In this document: one piece after another, positions 16,554 through 24,350 of the stretch | How positions within the stretch are numbered: position 1 is the first letter of the stretch | How the letters are laid out: the number at the start of each line of letters is the position of its first letter | Source of the DNA: Rhodospirillales bacterium Ga0074136 | GTDB lineage: Bacteria > Pseudomonadota > Alphaproteobacteria > Acetobacterales > Acetobacteraceae | Assembly (NCBI GenBank): GCA_001464375.1 | Contig: LNEW01000076.1 | Location: forward strand, 1 to 48,696 | Reading direction: 5' to 3' | DNA length: 48,696 nucleotides | The notes under the pieces: generated by a model | Databases searched by the model: none | Seen by the model: only the letters and a program-made list of their open reading frames with translations | What the model was told of the DNA's origin: nothing | Position numbers and translations under genes: made by a program

Positions 16554-17687
16554 TTACGGGATGCGGATCGCGCCTTTGCCCTTCGGTGTCGCAGCGCACT
16601 TCCGGTCGCGTTGTTTGGCACGCTCGACCAGCGACGTTGCGAAGCGTCGCACCTCCCGCGTTGACCATCGCTGCACCAGTGCGCCGAACAGCACATCTTC
16701 GACCGCGGTTGTGATGATCGAGAGCGGGTCAAGCGGATCGGCATTAGCGCCCTTCCGCAGCTGTTCGTTTTCCTCGACCAGCCGCATCACCTCGGCACGG
16801 AGCCCGGTCGGAGCCGGCGGCGATACCGAAGGATGTCGCGGCGCTGGGCTCACGCGTGAGGCGCGCCACTTCGCCAGAACGGTACGAGGATGATTCGCCC
16901 GAATGCGCTCGCGCTCGGTCAGCATCGCGCGCCATGCCTCCACGGCCGGCGCATTGTCGGCCAGTTCGCACAGCGCGGCGCGATCGGCCGGGGCGAGCCC
17001 GCCCAGATCGAGCCCAGCGGAGGTTTCCCATACGGCGAAGGCGCGCTGATAGCCGCGGCCGAAGGGCTCGTTGCATCCAGCCTGCCGCATAGCGAAGTTG
17101 CGCCCTGCGGAGACGACGCGCCCGACAGTCTGCCAATCCTCCCAATGATTATTACGGATGCGGGCCAGCGCGTCGCGAGCGGCGCGCAGCAGGACCGGCT
17201 CGACCTCTCCGTCCGTTGAGATTTCAGGGTGAAATCTCAAGCCTTCGCTCCGGCGCTGCCCTGGGTCCTTCTCTTCAGACGCCGGCTCTTGGGTCGGATC
17301 GTCCGTCGCAACGCGCGTTTCCTGTGCCTCCGTGCCGTGCTGCGCCTCCTTTGCGACTTGGCGGCGCGGGCGATCGGCGGTGCAGTCGCTGCGTTCATTG
17401 GAGCCGCCGTCGTACAGCACGGGCGGCGACGCGTCCGCGGGCGCGGAGAGCCGGTGGCGCTTTCCGGCCTGAACGACTTCGTCGCAGCGCAATCTTGTGA
17501 CGTCGGAGGGACCTATGCGCGTATCCGCGGCAACCTCAGCGCCGGTGATCGTGCGGGAGCGGGTCGCCGCGACGTCAGCGGCATCCTTCGAACCGGGCAC
17601 ATGCCCGCCGGGCTGGCGGGCGTCCGCGGTGGAGAGCAAATTGGGCGCCGCCCCGGACTGGAGGTGATCGGCTGGGGCGGCGCTCAT
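16554..17687 (-). CDS. Unknown protein of the integrative element
   Basis: This 377-residue protein is coupled to the AlpA-like gene (ATGA overlap at 17684-17687). The first about 150 residues are polar and low in recognisable structure. The central part (LARIRNNHWEDWQTVGRVVS, AMRQAGCNEPFGRGYQRAF, LAPADRAALCELADNAPAVE) is compact and probably folded. A C-terminal helix (LRAEVMRLVEENEQLR) could be a coiled coil. The central block looks like genes I associate with alphaproteobacterial islands, but I cannot name a function. It lies immediately upstream of the prim-pol gene, after a 154-bp gap. Confidence 0.6.
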   Translation of the reverse strand: MSAAPADHLQSGAAPNLLSTADARQPGGHVPGSKDAADVAATRSRTITGAEVAADTRIGPSDVTRLRCDEVVQAGKRHRLSAPADASPPVLYDGGSNERSDCTADRPRRQVAKEAQHGTEAQETRVATDDPTQEPASEEKDPGQRRSEGLRFHPEISTDGEVEPVLLRAARDALARIRNNHWEDWQTVGRVVSAGRNFAMRQAGCNEPFGRGYQRAFAVWETSAGLDLGGLAPADRAALCELADNAPAVEAWRAMLTERERIRANHPRTVLAKWRASRVSPAPRHPSVSPPAPTGLRAEVMRLVEENEQLRKGANADPLDPLSIITTAVEDVLFGALVQRWSTREVRRFATSLVERAKQRDRKCAATPKGKGAIRIP

Positions 17688-17977
17688 GTCCGCGTCCCCA
17701 TGACGGCCTTCGGCTTGCGACCCGGTCCGCCCCGCCCAGGTCGGGACGTCGGCGGTCGTTCGAGAGCGGCCTTCGCGGCGGTGGCCTCGGCCCTCGCGGT
17801 CAGGTGCGCGTCAATCGCGGCAAGGTTCCACCGCTTCACTCCGCCAAAGTCGGCGGGCGGCGGAAGCAGCGCGTCCTTGGTGCGGCGGTAAAGCGTCGGA
17901 AGCGACACGCGCAAATGCGCGCACGTCTCGCGCGCGGTAGCCCAGCGCGCGGCTGGCCGTTCGGTTTCTGTCGACAT
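17684..17977 (-). CDS. AlpA-like helix-turn-helix excisionase/regulator
   Basis: ATG 17977 has GGAGGGG about 6 nt upstream and gives 97 residues. The core ARETCAHLRVSLPTLYRRTK followed by GGVKRWNLAAIDAHL is the MerR/excisionase-type HTH of AlpA-family proteins. These control integrase expression and promote excision of P4-like elements. The C-terminus is basic (GRGGPGRKPKA). The position in the same operon orientation as the integrase and prim-pol supports this. An upstream ATG at 17992 would place the ribosome site inside the coding region and is not used. Confidence 0.75.
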   Translation of the reverse strand: MSTETERPAARWATARETCAHLRVSLPTLYRRTKDALLPPPADFGGVKRWNLAAIDAHLTARAEATAAKAALERPPTSRPGRGGPGRKPKAVMGTRT

Positions 17978-18062
17978 TGTCGCCCCCTCCATTTCAGGGC
18001 GACAGGATCAGTAAGGACAAAGCGAGACATGCAGCAAAGGCACTTGTCTCTGCTTACTCAGT

Positions 18063-18581
18063 TTATTTTCGAGACTTTGCCGCTCGCCAGCGATCGAGGG
18101 TTCGCGTAGTGATCTGCAGTGCTTGCGCCACCTCCACCCGGGATTTGCCTTCGGCCAACATGCGAAGGGCCCGCGCACGGCTCGGATCGACTCCCCTGGC
18201 GTCGCGCGTCGCGGCCCCACCCTTGGATCCCTGCCGCGCCCTCCCGGCGCTGTGAAACGCGACCACCTCAGATTCGGCCACCGCCCAGCGATCCGCTTCC
18301 TGGGCAAAGGTCAGCAGGACCTCGCCCAGTTCCTCGACCACGGCAAGCGCTCGGCCGTACGCGTTCGGTTCTTTCCCCCAACGTGGTTCCTCGTCGGGGA
18401 AGGCGCATCGCAGGTCTTCGCGGGCGGTTGCGATGGCGCGTTCGGCAGATTCGCGACTGAGATCGTGCGGCAAGCAATCTGCGCGGCCGGCTTTCATAGT
18501 TTCACGCAGCATGTCGCGGCGCCAGCGTTCTGCTTCCGCCGCCTCGGCGAACGCTGGGTCATCCCCGGGGTCGCTGGTCAT
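18063..18581 (-). CDS. Helix-turn-helix protein of the integrative element
   Basis: ATG 18581 overlaps the end of a truncated upstream gene as ATGA, giving 172 residues. The bulk is an acidic helical domain (DPAFAEAAEAERWRRDMLRE, VVEELGEVLLTFAQEADRW). The C-terminus is a resolvase/Hin-like HTH (RALRMLAEGKSRVEVAQALQ, ITTRTLDRWRAAK). It is probably a DNA-binding regulator of the element. Its former upstream partner was cut by an IS3-family insertion, so its transcription may now depend on the IS. Confidence 0.65.
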   Translation of the reverse strand: MTSDPGDDPAFAEAAEAERWRRDMLRETMKAGRADCLPHDLSRESAERAIATAREDLRCAFPDEEPRWGKEPNAYGRALAVVEELGEVLLTFAQEADRWAVAESEVVAFHSAGRARQGSKGGAATRDARGVDPSRARALRMLAEGKSRVEVAQALQITTRTLDRWRAAKSRK

Positions 18582-18712
18582 GACGCGCGCCGCCGCGGCC
18601 GCAGCGCCACCATCTTGCCGGGGTGCGTCTCGGGCCGCGACGCCACCAAGCCGGTGACGTGATCCTGCCAGCGCCGCAGCGCCTCCACGGCTGCCGCCTG
18701 GAACGTATGCAG
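18578..18712 (-). pseudogene. C-terminal fragment of a gene truncated by the IS3-family element
   Basis: In the frame ending at the TGA that overlaps the next ATG, the minus strand reads PLHTFQAAAVEALRRWQDHV then TGLVASRPETHPGKMVALRP. The IS end lies at 18713. The helical segment plus a basic tail ending in (V)VALRP resembles the extreme C-terminus of some tyrosine integrases, but this is weak. The rest of the gene is missing from the window. The ATGA overlap with the downstream gene shows it was once a translated cistron. Confidence 0.5.
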
Positions 18713-18739
18713 TGGGCTTGCCCGCTTTCGTGGACACGG

Positions 18740-19615
18740 TTACGCGGCTGGTGCCGCTGAATGAAACGCTGCTGCCTTCTGCTCGGGTGTGATGTAGCCG
18801 AGCGAGGAGTGCAAGCGGCGCTTGTTGTAGAAGCCCTCGATGTCGTGGAACACATCGGCCCTGGCCTGATCCCGCGTCTCGTAGTCGGCCTCCTCGACGA
18901 GCTCGCTCTTCAGCGTCGCGAAGAAGCTCTCCATCGGTGCGTTGTCCCAGCAGTCGCCCTTGCGGCTCATCGAGCAGAGCATACCATGCGCCAGCAAGCG
19001 GGCGCGATACCGATGCGCGGCGAATTGCACGCCGCGGTCGGCGTGGTGGATTAGGCCGGGCAGCGGCCGCTGTCGCGCGATGGCCATGTCGAGTGCGGCC
19101 AGGGCCAGTTCGTGGCCGAGGTGGTCGGCCATCGCCCAACCGACGACCCTGCGCGTGCAGAGATCGAGCACCGCGGCGAGATACAGCCAGCCTTCCGCGG
19201 TCCAGATGTAGGTCAGGGCGGCGAGCCAGACCCGGTCCAGCGCCTCCGCCGTGAAGTTGCGCCCTAGCAGGTTGGGCGCGATCGGGAAGGCGTGGCTGCT
19301 GTCCGTCGTCCGCTGGAAGCGGCGCCAGCGGCGCGCCGCCAGGCCCATGCCGCGCATCAGGCGCGCGACCCGCTTGCGGCCAACCCGGTGGCCGCGGGCG
19401 CGCAGTTCGGCGTGCATGCGCGGGCTGCCGTAGCGGCCGCGGCTGGCCGCGTGGGCAGCCCGGATCTCGGCGGCCAGCGCCCGGTCGGCGGCCGCCCCCG
19501 CGCTCTCGGCCCGGCTTGCCCAGGCGTAGTAGCCACTGCGGCTGACGCCCAGCGTCTCGCGCATGACGTTGACGGGGAAGTCGGCGACGTGGTCGCGCAT
19601 GAACATGAAGCTCAC
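18740..19615 (-). CDS. IS3-family transposase OrfB with first catalytic Asp replaced
   Basis: The 291-residue frame starts at GTG 19615 overlapping the OrfA stop. It has the N-terminal HTH_21 helix (FPVNVMRETLGVSRSGYYAW), the RRYGSPR-type segment GRYGSPRMHAELRARGHRVG and an rve integrase core. In the first catalytic motif the usual V..DITYI is LAALTYI, so Asp is Ala133. The second Asp (HHADRGVQFA) and the Glu (PMESFFATLKSELV) are present. In the family OrfB is normally expressed as an OrfAB fusion by -1 frameshifting. With the Asp gone the enzyme should not cut DNA. Confidence 0.85.
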   Translation of the reverse strand: MSFMFMRDHVADFPVNVMRETLGVSRSGYYAWASRAESAGAAADRALAAEIRAAHAASRGRYGSPRMHAELRARGHRVGRKRVARLMRGMGLAARRWRRFQRTTDSSHAFPIAPNLLGRNFTAEALDRVWLAALTYIWTAEGWLYLAAVLDLCTRRVVGWAMADHLGHELALAALDMAIARQRPLPGLIHHADRGVQFAAHRYRARLLAHGMLCSMSRKGDCWDNAPMESFFATLKSELVEEADYETRDQARADVFHDIEGFYNKRRLHSSLGYITPEQKAAAFHSAAPAA

Positions 19616-19902
19616 CTCCGGTCCGTCGCCTGGCCTAAGATGAGCGCAGCTCGTTTTAAGATGTCTCGCTCCATCCGGACGCGCTCGAGCTCCTTGTGCA
19701 GCCGCGCGATCCCGGCGGCCTGGTCCGCCAGGCTCGGCCCGACGCGGCGCGCCGGCACCGCCTGCTCTCGTCGGGGCGTCGGCGCCGGCGCGCCGTTCCC
19801 CCCGGGTGCACGCCCCTCAGCCCAACGCAGCCAGGAGCGGACCAGACGATCCGGCAGACCCAGTTCGGCCGCGAGCTGCGATGCCGAACGACCGCCACGC
19901 AT
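19612..19902 (-). CDS. IS3-family transposase OrfA, 5' end damaged
   Basis: The first in-frame ATG (19902) gives 96 residues (MRGGRSASQLAAELGLPDRL), followed by the leucine-zipper helix AGIARLHKELERVRMERDIL. OrfA homology clearly extends further upstream in the same frame (RERRRSFPDAFKWEAIAA), but no start codon is found there. An AGGAGG site sits before an ATG one nucleotide out of frame (near 19967). A single missing G after that ATG would give M-G-R-G-R-E-R-R-R-S and restore the full protein. OrfA supplies DNA binding and dimerisation. Confidence 0.7.
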   Translation of the reverse strand: MRGGRSASQLAAELGLPDRLVRSWLRWAEGRAPGGNGAPAPTPRREQAVPARRVGPSLADQAAGIARLHKELERVRMERDILKRAALILGQATDRR

Positions 19903-20024
19903 CGCGGCAATCGCCTCCCATTTGAACGCATCGGGAAAACTCCGACGCCGTTCACGCCCTCTACCATCGTCACCTCCTAGCCCTTCAGCCTATCAAAGGT
20001 GTCCGTTCAAGCGGGGCAGGCCCA

Positions 20025-20119
20025 TCACGCCCTACGAATTCATCTGCCGTTCATGGGCCGCTGAGCCGCATCGGTTCACCGCAAATCCGCACCACGAAAT
20101 GCCCGGACCAAACATCTAA
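20025..20119 (+). pseudogene. C-terminal remnant of an IS481-type transposase
   Basis: The plus strand reads ITPYEFICRSWAAEPHRFTA then NPHHEMPGPNI and a stop at 20117-20119. This is the characteristic tail of IS481-family transposases (TPYEHIC..W...P.RF..NP.H.MPG.N). The rest was lost or displaced by the IS3-family element, whose right end abuts it. Its stop overlaps the integrase stop from the opposite strand. Confidence 0.7.
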
Positions 20120-21465
20120 GCGGAGCGCGCGCCGCCATGAACGGCATCGCTGCGCCCGCCCGTGCAATGCGCCGCCCACTCATTCATTAGTGTGATGCGC
20201 CGGTCGAGCATGTCGCTTCGGCGATACGCTGCTGAGGCTGCGTTGGCGATCGTATGGGCAAGAGCGCGCTCGGCGGCTTCGCGTTCGTGGGGGCGGGTAT
20301 CATCCACCCACGTCGAGAACGAAGCGCGCAGCCCGTGCGGAACAGCTTCCCGCCCATCGCCGTCACGCCACGGCGCCGGGGCACCCTCGGGCCGCTCCGC
20401 GTTCATGCGGCGCATGACCGCCGACAGCGCCATGTCGGACAGCACGACGTCCTTTTTTCGGGACGGGAAAATCAACGCGTCACCCCGCATAGCGGCCAGT
20501 GCTGCCAGCTTCTCAATTCTCGCCTCGGTGCCGGCGGCATTCGCATAGGCCTCGGCAAGCACGCGAAGCACGGCCGGGGCTAGCGGAACCCGGTGGGCCG
20601 CAATGTCGGCGGTTTTCCGGCCTTTCATGATCTCGCCCGGGACAGTCATGACCGGCATGGCGCCGTCGAACGACAGCCAGGCCCATCGCGCTTGCCGCAC
20701 CTCGCCCGATCGAAGCGCCGTCAGACCGAGGAACCGCAGCGCCAGCGCCGACACGCCATCCATCTTCGTCAAGGCGTTGTAGAATGCAGGAACCTTTGCC
20801 CAGGGGAGGGACGGTTGCTTCTGCTTCCCGCGGAGGGGCGCCAAGCCGGCGTAGCGCAGCATCTTCGGGTCGGCCGGATTGTCGTTGGCCCGCCAACCAT
20901 TGGCGGCGGCGAAGCGGAGAATCACGGCGACATATTGAAGGGTCTTCTTCGCCACCGCTGGCGCCGATACCCAGACATCGCCGATGGCATCACGGACCGC
21001 GGTGCGGTCGACATCGGCAATCGGGGTGTCGCCGATCTTCGGGTAGATGTGCCGCGCCAGGGCGCTTGCCCATTGCTGCGCCGTCCGCGGGCTTTTCCAG
21101 CCCGGCGTCTCGGCCTTGATGCAAAGGCCGGCGACTGCGCGGAATGTGCGGGCGTTGGCCGTGTCCTCGGCCGTCCGTTGTGCACGCTTCACTTCCTTCG
21201 TCGCGCGGGCCTGCCGAATCGGATCGTCACCTTCCCGTGCCGCCGTCCGCGCCGCCTTCGCGCGCTCCCGCGCTTGCTCAAGGCTGATGTCGGGGTAGCC
21301 ACCGCCAAGCCCCATATCCCGGCGCCGACCGTCGATCACGATCCTGGCGATCCAGGTCTTAGCGCCGGACGGCTTCACCACCACGAGGAGCCCTTTCCCG
21401 GCGACTACGCGATAGGGCTTCTCTCGCCCCTTCAGCGCGTTTAGGCCCTTCACGGTCAGCGCCAC
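20116..21465 (-). CDS. P4-type tyrosine integrase
   Basis: GTG 21465 is preceded by GGAGG at about 9 nt and gives 449 residues starting (V)ALTVKGLNALKGREKPYRV, the N-terminal arm-binding domain (DUF4102). A longer ATG frame from 21600 crosses a promoter-like inverted repeat and is not used. The catalytic residues are visible: Arg in LTALRSGEVRQARW, His-x-x-Arg in VPHGLRASFSTW, the later His in ALAHTIANAASAAYRRSD and the Tyr beside it. It should integrate and excise the element to its left. No tRNA gene adjoins it in this window, so the attachment site is not obvious. Confidence 0.92.
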   Translation of the reverse strand: MALTVKGLNALKGREKPYRVVAGKGLLVVVKPSGAKTWIARIVIDGRRRDMGLGGGYPDISLEQARERAKAARTAAREGDDPIRQARATKEVKRAQRTAEDTANARTFRAVAGLCIKAETPGWKSPRTAQQWASALARHIYPKIGDTPIADVDRTAVRDAIGDVWVSAPAVAKKTLQYVAVILRFAAANGWRANDNPADPKMLRYAGLAPLRGKQKQPSLPWAKVPAFYNALTKMDGVSALALRFLGLTALRSGEVRQARWAWLSFDGAMPVMTVPGEIMKGRKTADIAAHRVPLAPAVLRVLAEAYANAAGTEARIEKLAALAAMRGDALIFPSRKKDVVLSDMALSAVMRRMNAERPEGAPAPWRDGDGREAVPHGLRASFSTWVDDTRPHEREAAERALAHTIANAASAAYRRSDMLDRRITLMNEWAAHCTGGRSDAVHGGARSA

Positions 21466-21480
21466 GTCCTGGCCTCCAAG

Positions 21481-21535
21481 AATGTGGGCACTGCCACTCG
21501 CTCCTAATCGTGGTACCCACAGTAGTGCCCACATT
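21481..21535. promoter_or_regulatory. Inverted and direct repeats upstream of the integrase gene
   Basis: AATGTGGGCACT (21481-21492) and AGTGCCCACATT (21524-21535) form a perfect 12-bp inverted repeat. On the minus strand TGTGGGCACT is followed closely by TGTGGGTACC, a degenerate direct repeat. The block is 15-70 nt upstream of the integrase GTG start. It may be an operator for the integrase promoter, an arm-type integrase binding region, or both. Confidence 0.6.
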
Positions 21536-21613
21536 CGACCTGCGCTAGCCTGATCCGATGTGATGTACGATGATGGCGAATTCGGCAGAATTCCATCCAT
21601 TTCCTGCAGCGGC

Positions 21614-21647
21614 CGGTTCAGCCTGATCCAACCTGAACCGCTTTTTT
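21614..21647 (+). terminator. Rho-independent terminator-like hairpin
   Basis: CGGTTCAG (21614-21621) pairs with CTGAACCG (21633-21640) over 8 bp with an 11-nt loop, followed by six T at 21642-21647 on the plus strand. No plus-strand gene ends just before it. It may belong to a gene whose 3' end was replaced when the element integrated, or it may insulate maeB from island transcription. Confidence 0.6.
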
Positions 21648-22067
21648 GGTTTCTCTCGACCGCACCAAGGTTTTAGATCCGCCAAACGCCGGGCGGCCCG
21701 CATCCGCGGGCCTTGGCTTCGCGCCACGCACTGTTGCGTTGGCGGCCGCGGCCGTCTGGGCGCGGCCGCGCCGTGCGCTCCCGGCCCAAGCAGGGCCTCG
21801 GGCCGGAAGGCGGCGCGCCGGGCCGGCGCCGCACGGCCCCGCAGCCAGCCGCCGCACCGCGCCTGCAGTCAGGATCGGGCCGATCAACGAGGTCGACCAT
21901 CGGCACCGTGTTCAGCATGGCCTCGCTCCGCCCGCGTTCACCGCATCCTGGCCGACCGGCGCGGCGGCCAGCGCCGTCGCGTGTAGCCTCGCGGTCCGGG
22001 ACCAGGCGCGCGGGGCGGCCTGACGCGCGGCGCCGCAGCGGCTATCGTGCCGGCGGAGGTGACTTCC
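21648..22067. other. Non-coding GC-rich gap between the integrative element and maeB
   Basis: About 420 bp hold no convincing gene. The stretch contains short GC palindromes (cgcatccgcggg, ggccgcggcc, cgcggccgcg) and would include the maeB promoter. The maeB ribosome site GGAGGT is at about 22055-22060. No attachment-site repeat was recognised. Confidence 0.5.
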
Positions 22068-24341
22068 ATGGACGAGGATTTCCGGCGCGCAGCGCTCGAC
22101 TACCATCGGCTCCCGCGCCCCGGGAAGCTGGCGATCGAGCCCACCAAGCGCATGGCGACGCAGCGCGACCTCGGCCTGGCCTATTCGCCCGGCGTCGCCG
22201 CCGCCTGCGAGGCGATCGCCGCCGACCCCGCCGCCGCCTATGAATACACCACGCGCGGCAACATGGTCGCGGTCATCACCAACGGCACCGCGGTGCTCGG
22301 CCTCGGTGCCATCGGCGCGCTGGCGTCGAAGCCGGTGATGGAGGGCAAGGCCGTCCTGTTCAAGAAGTTCGCCGGCATCGATTCCATCGACATCGAGGTC
22401 GAGGAACGCGACCCCGCGAAGTTCATCGAGGTAGTCGCGGCGCTCGAACCCTCCTTCGGCGCGATCAACCTCGAGGACATCAAGGCGCCGGAGTGCTTCG
22501 TGATCGAGGCCGCGCTGCGCGCGCGCATGAAGATCCCGGTCTTCCACGACGACCAGCACGGCACCGCGATCATCGTCGCCGCCGCGGTGCGCAACGGGCT
22601 GCTGCTGCAGGGCAAGCGGCTGGAGGACATCACGCTGGTCAATACCGGCGGCGGCGCGGCGGCGCTGGCCTGCCTCGACCTGCTGGTGTCGATGGGGCTC
22701 AAGCGGGAGAACGTGACGGTCTGCGACATCGGCGGCGTGGTGCATGCCGGGCGCAACGACCTCGATCCCTACAAGGCGCGCTATGCGCGCGAGACGTCGG
22801 CGCGAACGCTGGAGGATGCGCTGCCGGGTGCGGACGTGTTCCTCGGTTTGTCGGCGCCGCGCGTGCTCAAGCCCGAATGGCTCAAGCTCCTGGCGCCGAA
22901 GCCGCTGGTGCTGGCGCTGGCCAACCCCGAGCCCGAGATCCTGCCCGAGGCGGTGCGCGCCGCCCGCCCCGATGCGATCGTCGCCACCGGCCGCACCGAC
23001 TATCCCAACCAGGTCAACAACGTCCTGTGCTTCCCCTTCATCTTCCGCGGCGCGCTCGATGTCGGCGCGACCACGATCAACGAGGAGATGAAGATCGCCG
23101 CGGCGGATGCCATCGCCGCCCTGGCGCGCGTGGAGGCCAGCGAGGTGGTCGCCGCGGCCTATGGCGGCGTCGCGCCCGTGTTTGGGCCGGACTACATCAT
23201 CCCCAAGCCCTTCGACCCGCGCCTGATCCTGGAGGTCGCGCCGGCGGTGGCCAAGGCGGCGATGGACAGCGGCGTGGCGACGCGCCCGATCGCCGATTTC
23301 GAATCCTACCGCCGCGAACTGGAACGCAACGTGTTCCGGTCGGGCAACCTGATGCGCCCGGTCTTCGAATCCGCCCGCAAGCGTCCGCGGCGCGTGGCCT
23401 ATGCCGAGGGCGAGGACGAACGCACCTTGCGCGCCGTGCAGTCGGTGGTCGATGAAGGCATCGCCGAGCCCATCCTGATCGGCCGCCGCGCCGTCATCGA
23501 GGCGAAGATCGCCGCCCTCGGGATGCGCATGCACCTGGGCGACAGCGTGCGCGTGGTCGATCCCGCGGTGGACGATGCGCTGTTCGCCCCGCTCACCGAA
23601 CTCTATCGCCGCAAGGTCGGTCGTCGCGGCACGCCGCCCGAGGCGGCCGAACGCCGGGTGACAACGGACCCCGCCGTCGCCGCGTCCCTGCTGCTCGAAG
23701 CCGGGCACGCGGATGCCGCGATCTGCGGGGGCACCGGCGACTGGATGGGGCAGTGGACGCATGTGCTCGACATCATCGGCAAGCGCGATGATGTCGGTCG
23801 CGTCTATGCCATCTCCGGCCTGGTCACCCGCGCGGGCGAGCATTTGTTCGTCGTGGACACCCATCTGTGCGTCGAGCCGAACGCCGACCAGATCGCCGAG
23901 ATGACGCTGCTGGCGGCTGAGCAGGTGCGCGCCTTCGGCATCACCCCCAAGGTCGCGCTGCTGTCGCATTCGTCCTTCGGTGCGTCGCATGCGCCATCGG
24001 CGCGGCGGATGCGCCAGGCGCTCAAGCTGGTGCGCATGCACGACCCGGCGCTCGAGGTGGATGGCGAGATGCACGCGGATGCCGCGCTGATCCCGGCGAT
24101 CCGCGCGCGATCCGTGCCCGACAGCACGCTGGAGGGGGCGGCGAACCTGCTGGTGATGCCCGGCATCGACGCCGCCAACATCGCCTTCAACCTGGTGAAG
24201 GCGGCGACCGACGGGTTGCAGCTGGGTCCGCTGCTGCTGGGGATGAACAAGCCGATCCACGTGCTGGTGCCGTCCGTCACGGCGCGCGGCATCCTGAACG
24301 TGACGGCGCTGGCGGTGGCGCAGGCGAACGCCCAGGGCTGA
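22068..24341 (+). CDS. maeB: NADP-dependent malic enzyme with phosphotransacetylase-like C-terminal domain
   Basis: ATG 22068, 7 nt after GGAGGT, gives 757 residues, the usual MaeB length. Residues 1 to about 430 are malic enzyme: AYSPGVAAACEAIAADP, GNMVAVITNGTAVLGLG, IPVFHDDQHGTAIIVAAAV (metal-binding region), the dinucleotide-binding NTGGGAAALACLDLL and LALANPEPEI. From about 430 the PTA-like domain follows (GEDERTLRAVQ, CGGTGDWMGQWTHVLDIIGK). MaeB oxidatively decarboxylates malate to pyruvate with NADP+ reduction; the PTA domain is thought to be regulatory. It converges on the channel gene, with 2 nt between the stops. Confidence 0.96.
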   Translation: MDEDFRRAALDYHRLPRPGKLAIEPTKRMATQRDLGLAYSPGVAAACEAIAADPAAAYEYTTRGNMVAVITNGTAVLGLGAIGALASKPVMEGKAVLFKKFAGIDSIDIEVEERDPAKFIEVVAALEPSFGAINLEDIKAPECFVIEAALRARMKIPVFHDDQHGTAIIVAAAVRNGLLLQGKRLEDITLVNTGGGAAALACLDLLVSMGLKRENVTVCDIGGVVHAGRNDLDPYKARYARETSARTLEDALPGADVFLGLSAPRVLKPEWLKLLAPKPLVLALANPEPEILPEAVRAARPDAIVATGRTDYPNQVNNVLCFPFIFRGALDVGATTINEEMKIAAADAIAALARVEASEVVAAAYGGVAPVFGPDYIIPKPFDPRLILEVAPAVAKAAMDSGVATRPIADFESYRRELERNVFRSGNLMRPVFESARKRPRRVAYAEGEDERTLRAVQSVVDEGIAEPILIGRRAVIEAKIAALGMRMHLGDSVRVVDPAVDDALFAPLTELYRRKVGRRGTPPEAAERRVTTDPAVAASLLLEAGHADAAICGGTGDWMGQWTHVLDIIGKRDDVGRVYAISGLVTRAGEHLFVVDTHLCVEPNADQIAEMTLLAAEQVRAFGITPKVALLSHSSFGASHAPSARRMRQALKLVRMHDPALEVDGEMHADAALIPAIRARSVPDSTLEGAANLLVMPGIDAANIAFNLVKAATDGLQLGPLLLGMNKPIHVLVPSVTARGILNVTALAVAQANAQG

Positions 24342-24350
24342 CGTCAGCCC
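24335..24350. repeat. 16-bp perfect palindrome containing both convergent stop codons
   Basis: GGGCTGACGTCAGCCC is fully palindromic. The maeB stop TGA (24339-24341) lies in one half and the channel-gene stop TGA lies symmetrically in the other. It could fold as a bidirectional hairpin at the end of both transcripts, but it has no loop of its own and no U-tract. It may simply reflect the convergent stops. Confidence 0.5.

Larger units (their letters stand above)
18713..20024 (-). mobile_element. IS3-family insertion sequence, about 1.3 kb, apparently inactive
   Basis: The terminal inverted repeats are imperfect but long. The left end starts TGGGCTTGCCCGCTTTCGTG and the complement of the right end starts TGGGCCTGCCCCGCTTGAAC; both then share GGACAC..TT.....GGCTG. 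OrfA and OrfB are in the usual order with a GTGA overlap. OrfB lacks the first catalytic Asp and OrfA lacks a good in-frame start. No clear target duplication was seen (gcag on the left, tcac on the right). The element interrupts the integrative element between the integrase and its accessory genes. Confidence 0.8.

Noticed and set aside
21481-22067. A tRNA gene serving as the attachment site of the integrase at 20116-21465
   Set aside because: No cloverleaf or tRNA 3' end could be found to the right of the integrase.
21912-24260. A 782-codon open frame on the minus strand
   Set aside because: It is antisense to maeB, His/Arg/Ala-rich without domain character, and explained by the GC-rich codon usage of maeB.
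24335-24350. A CREB-like TGACGTCA regulatory site
   Set aside because: The palindrome arises where two TGA stop codons converge, and a eukaryote-type site has no meaning here.
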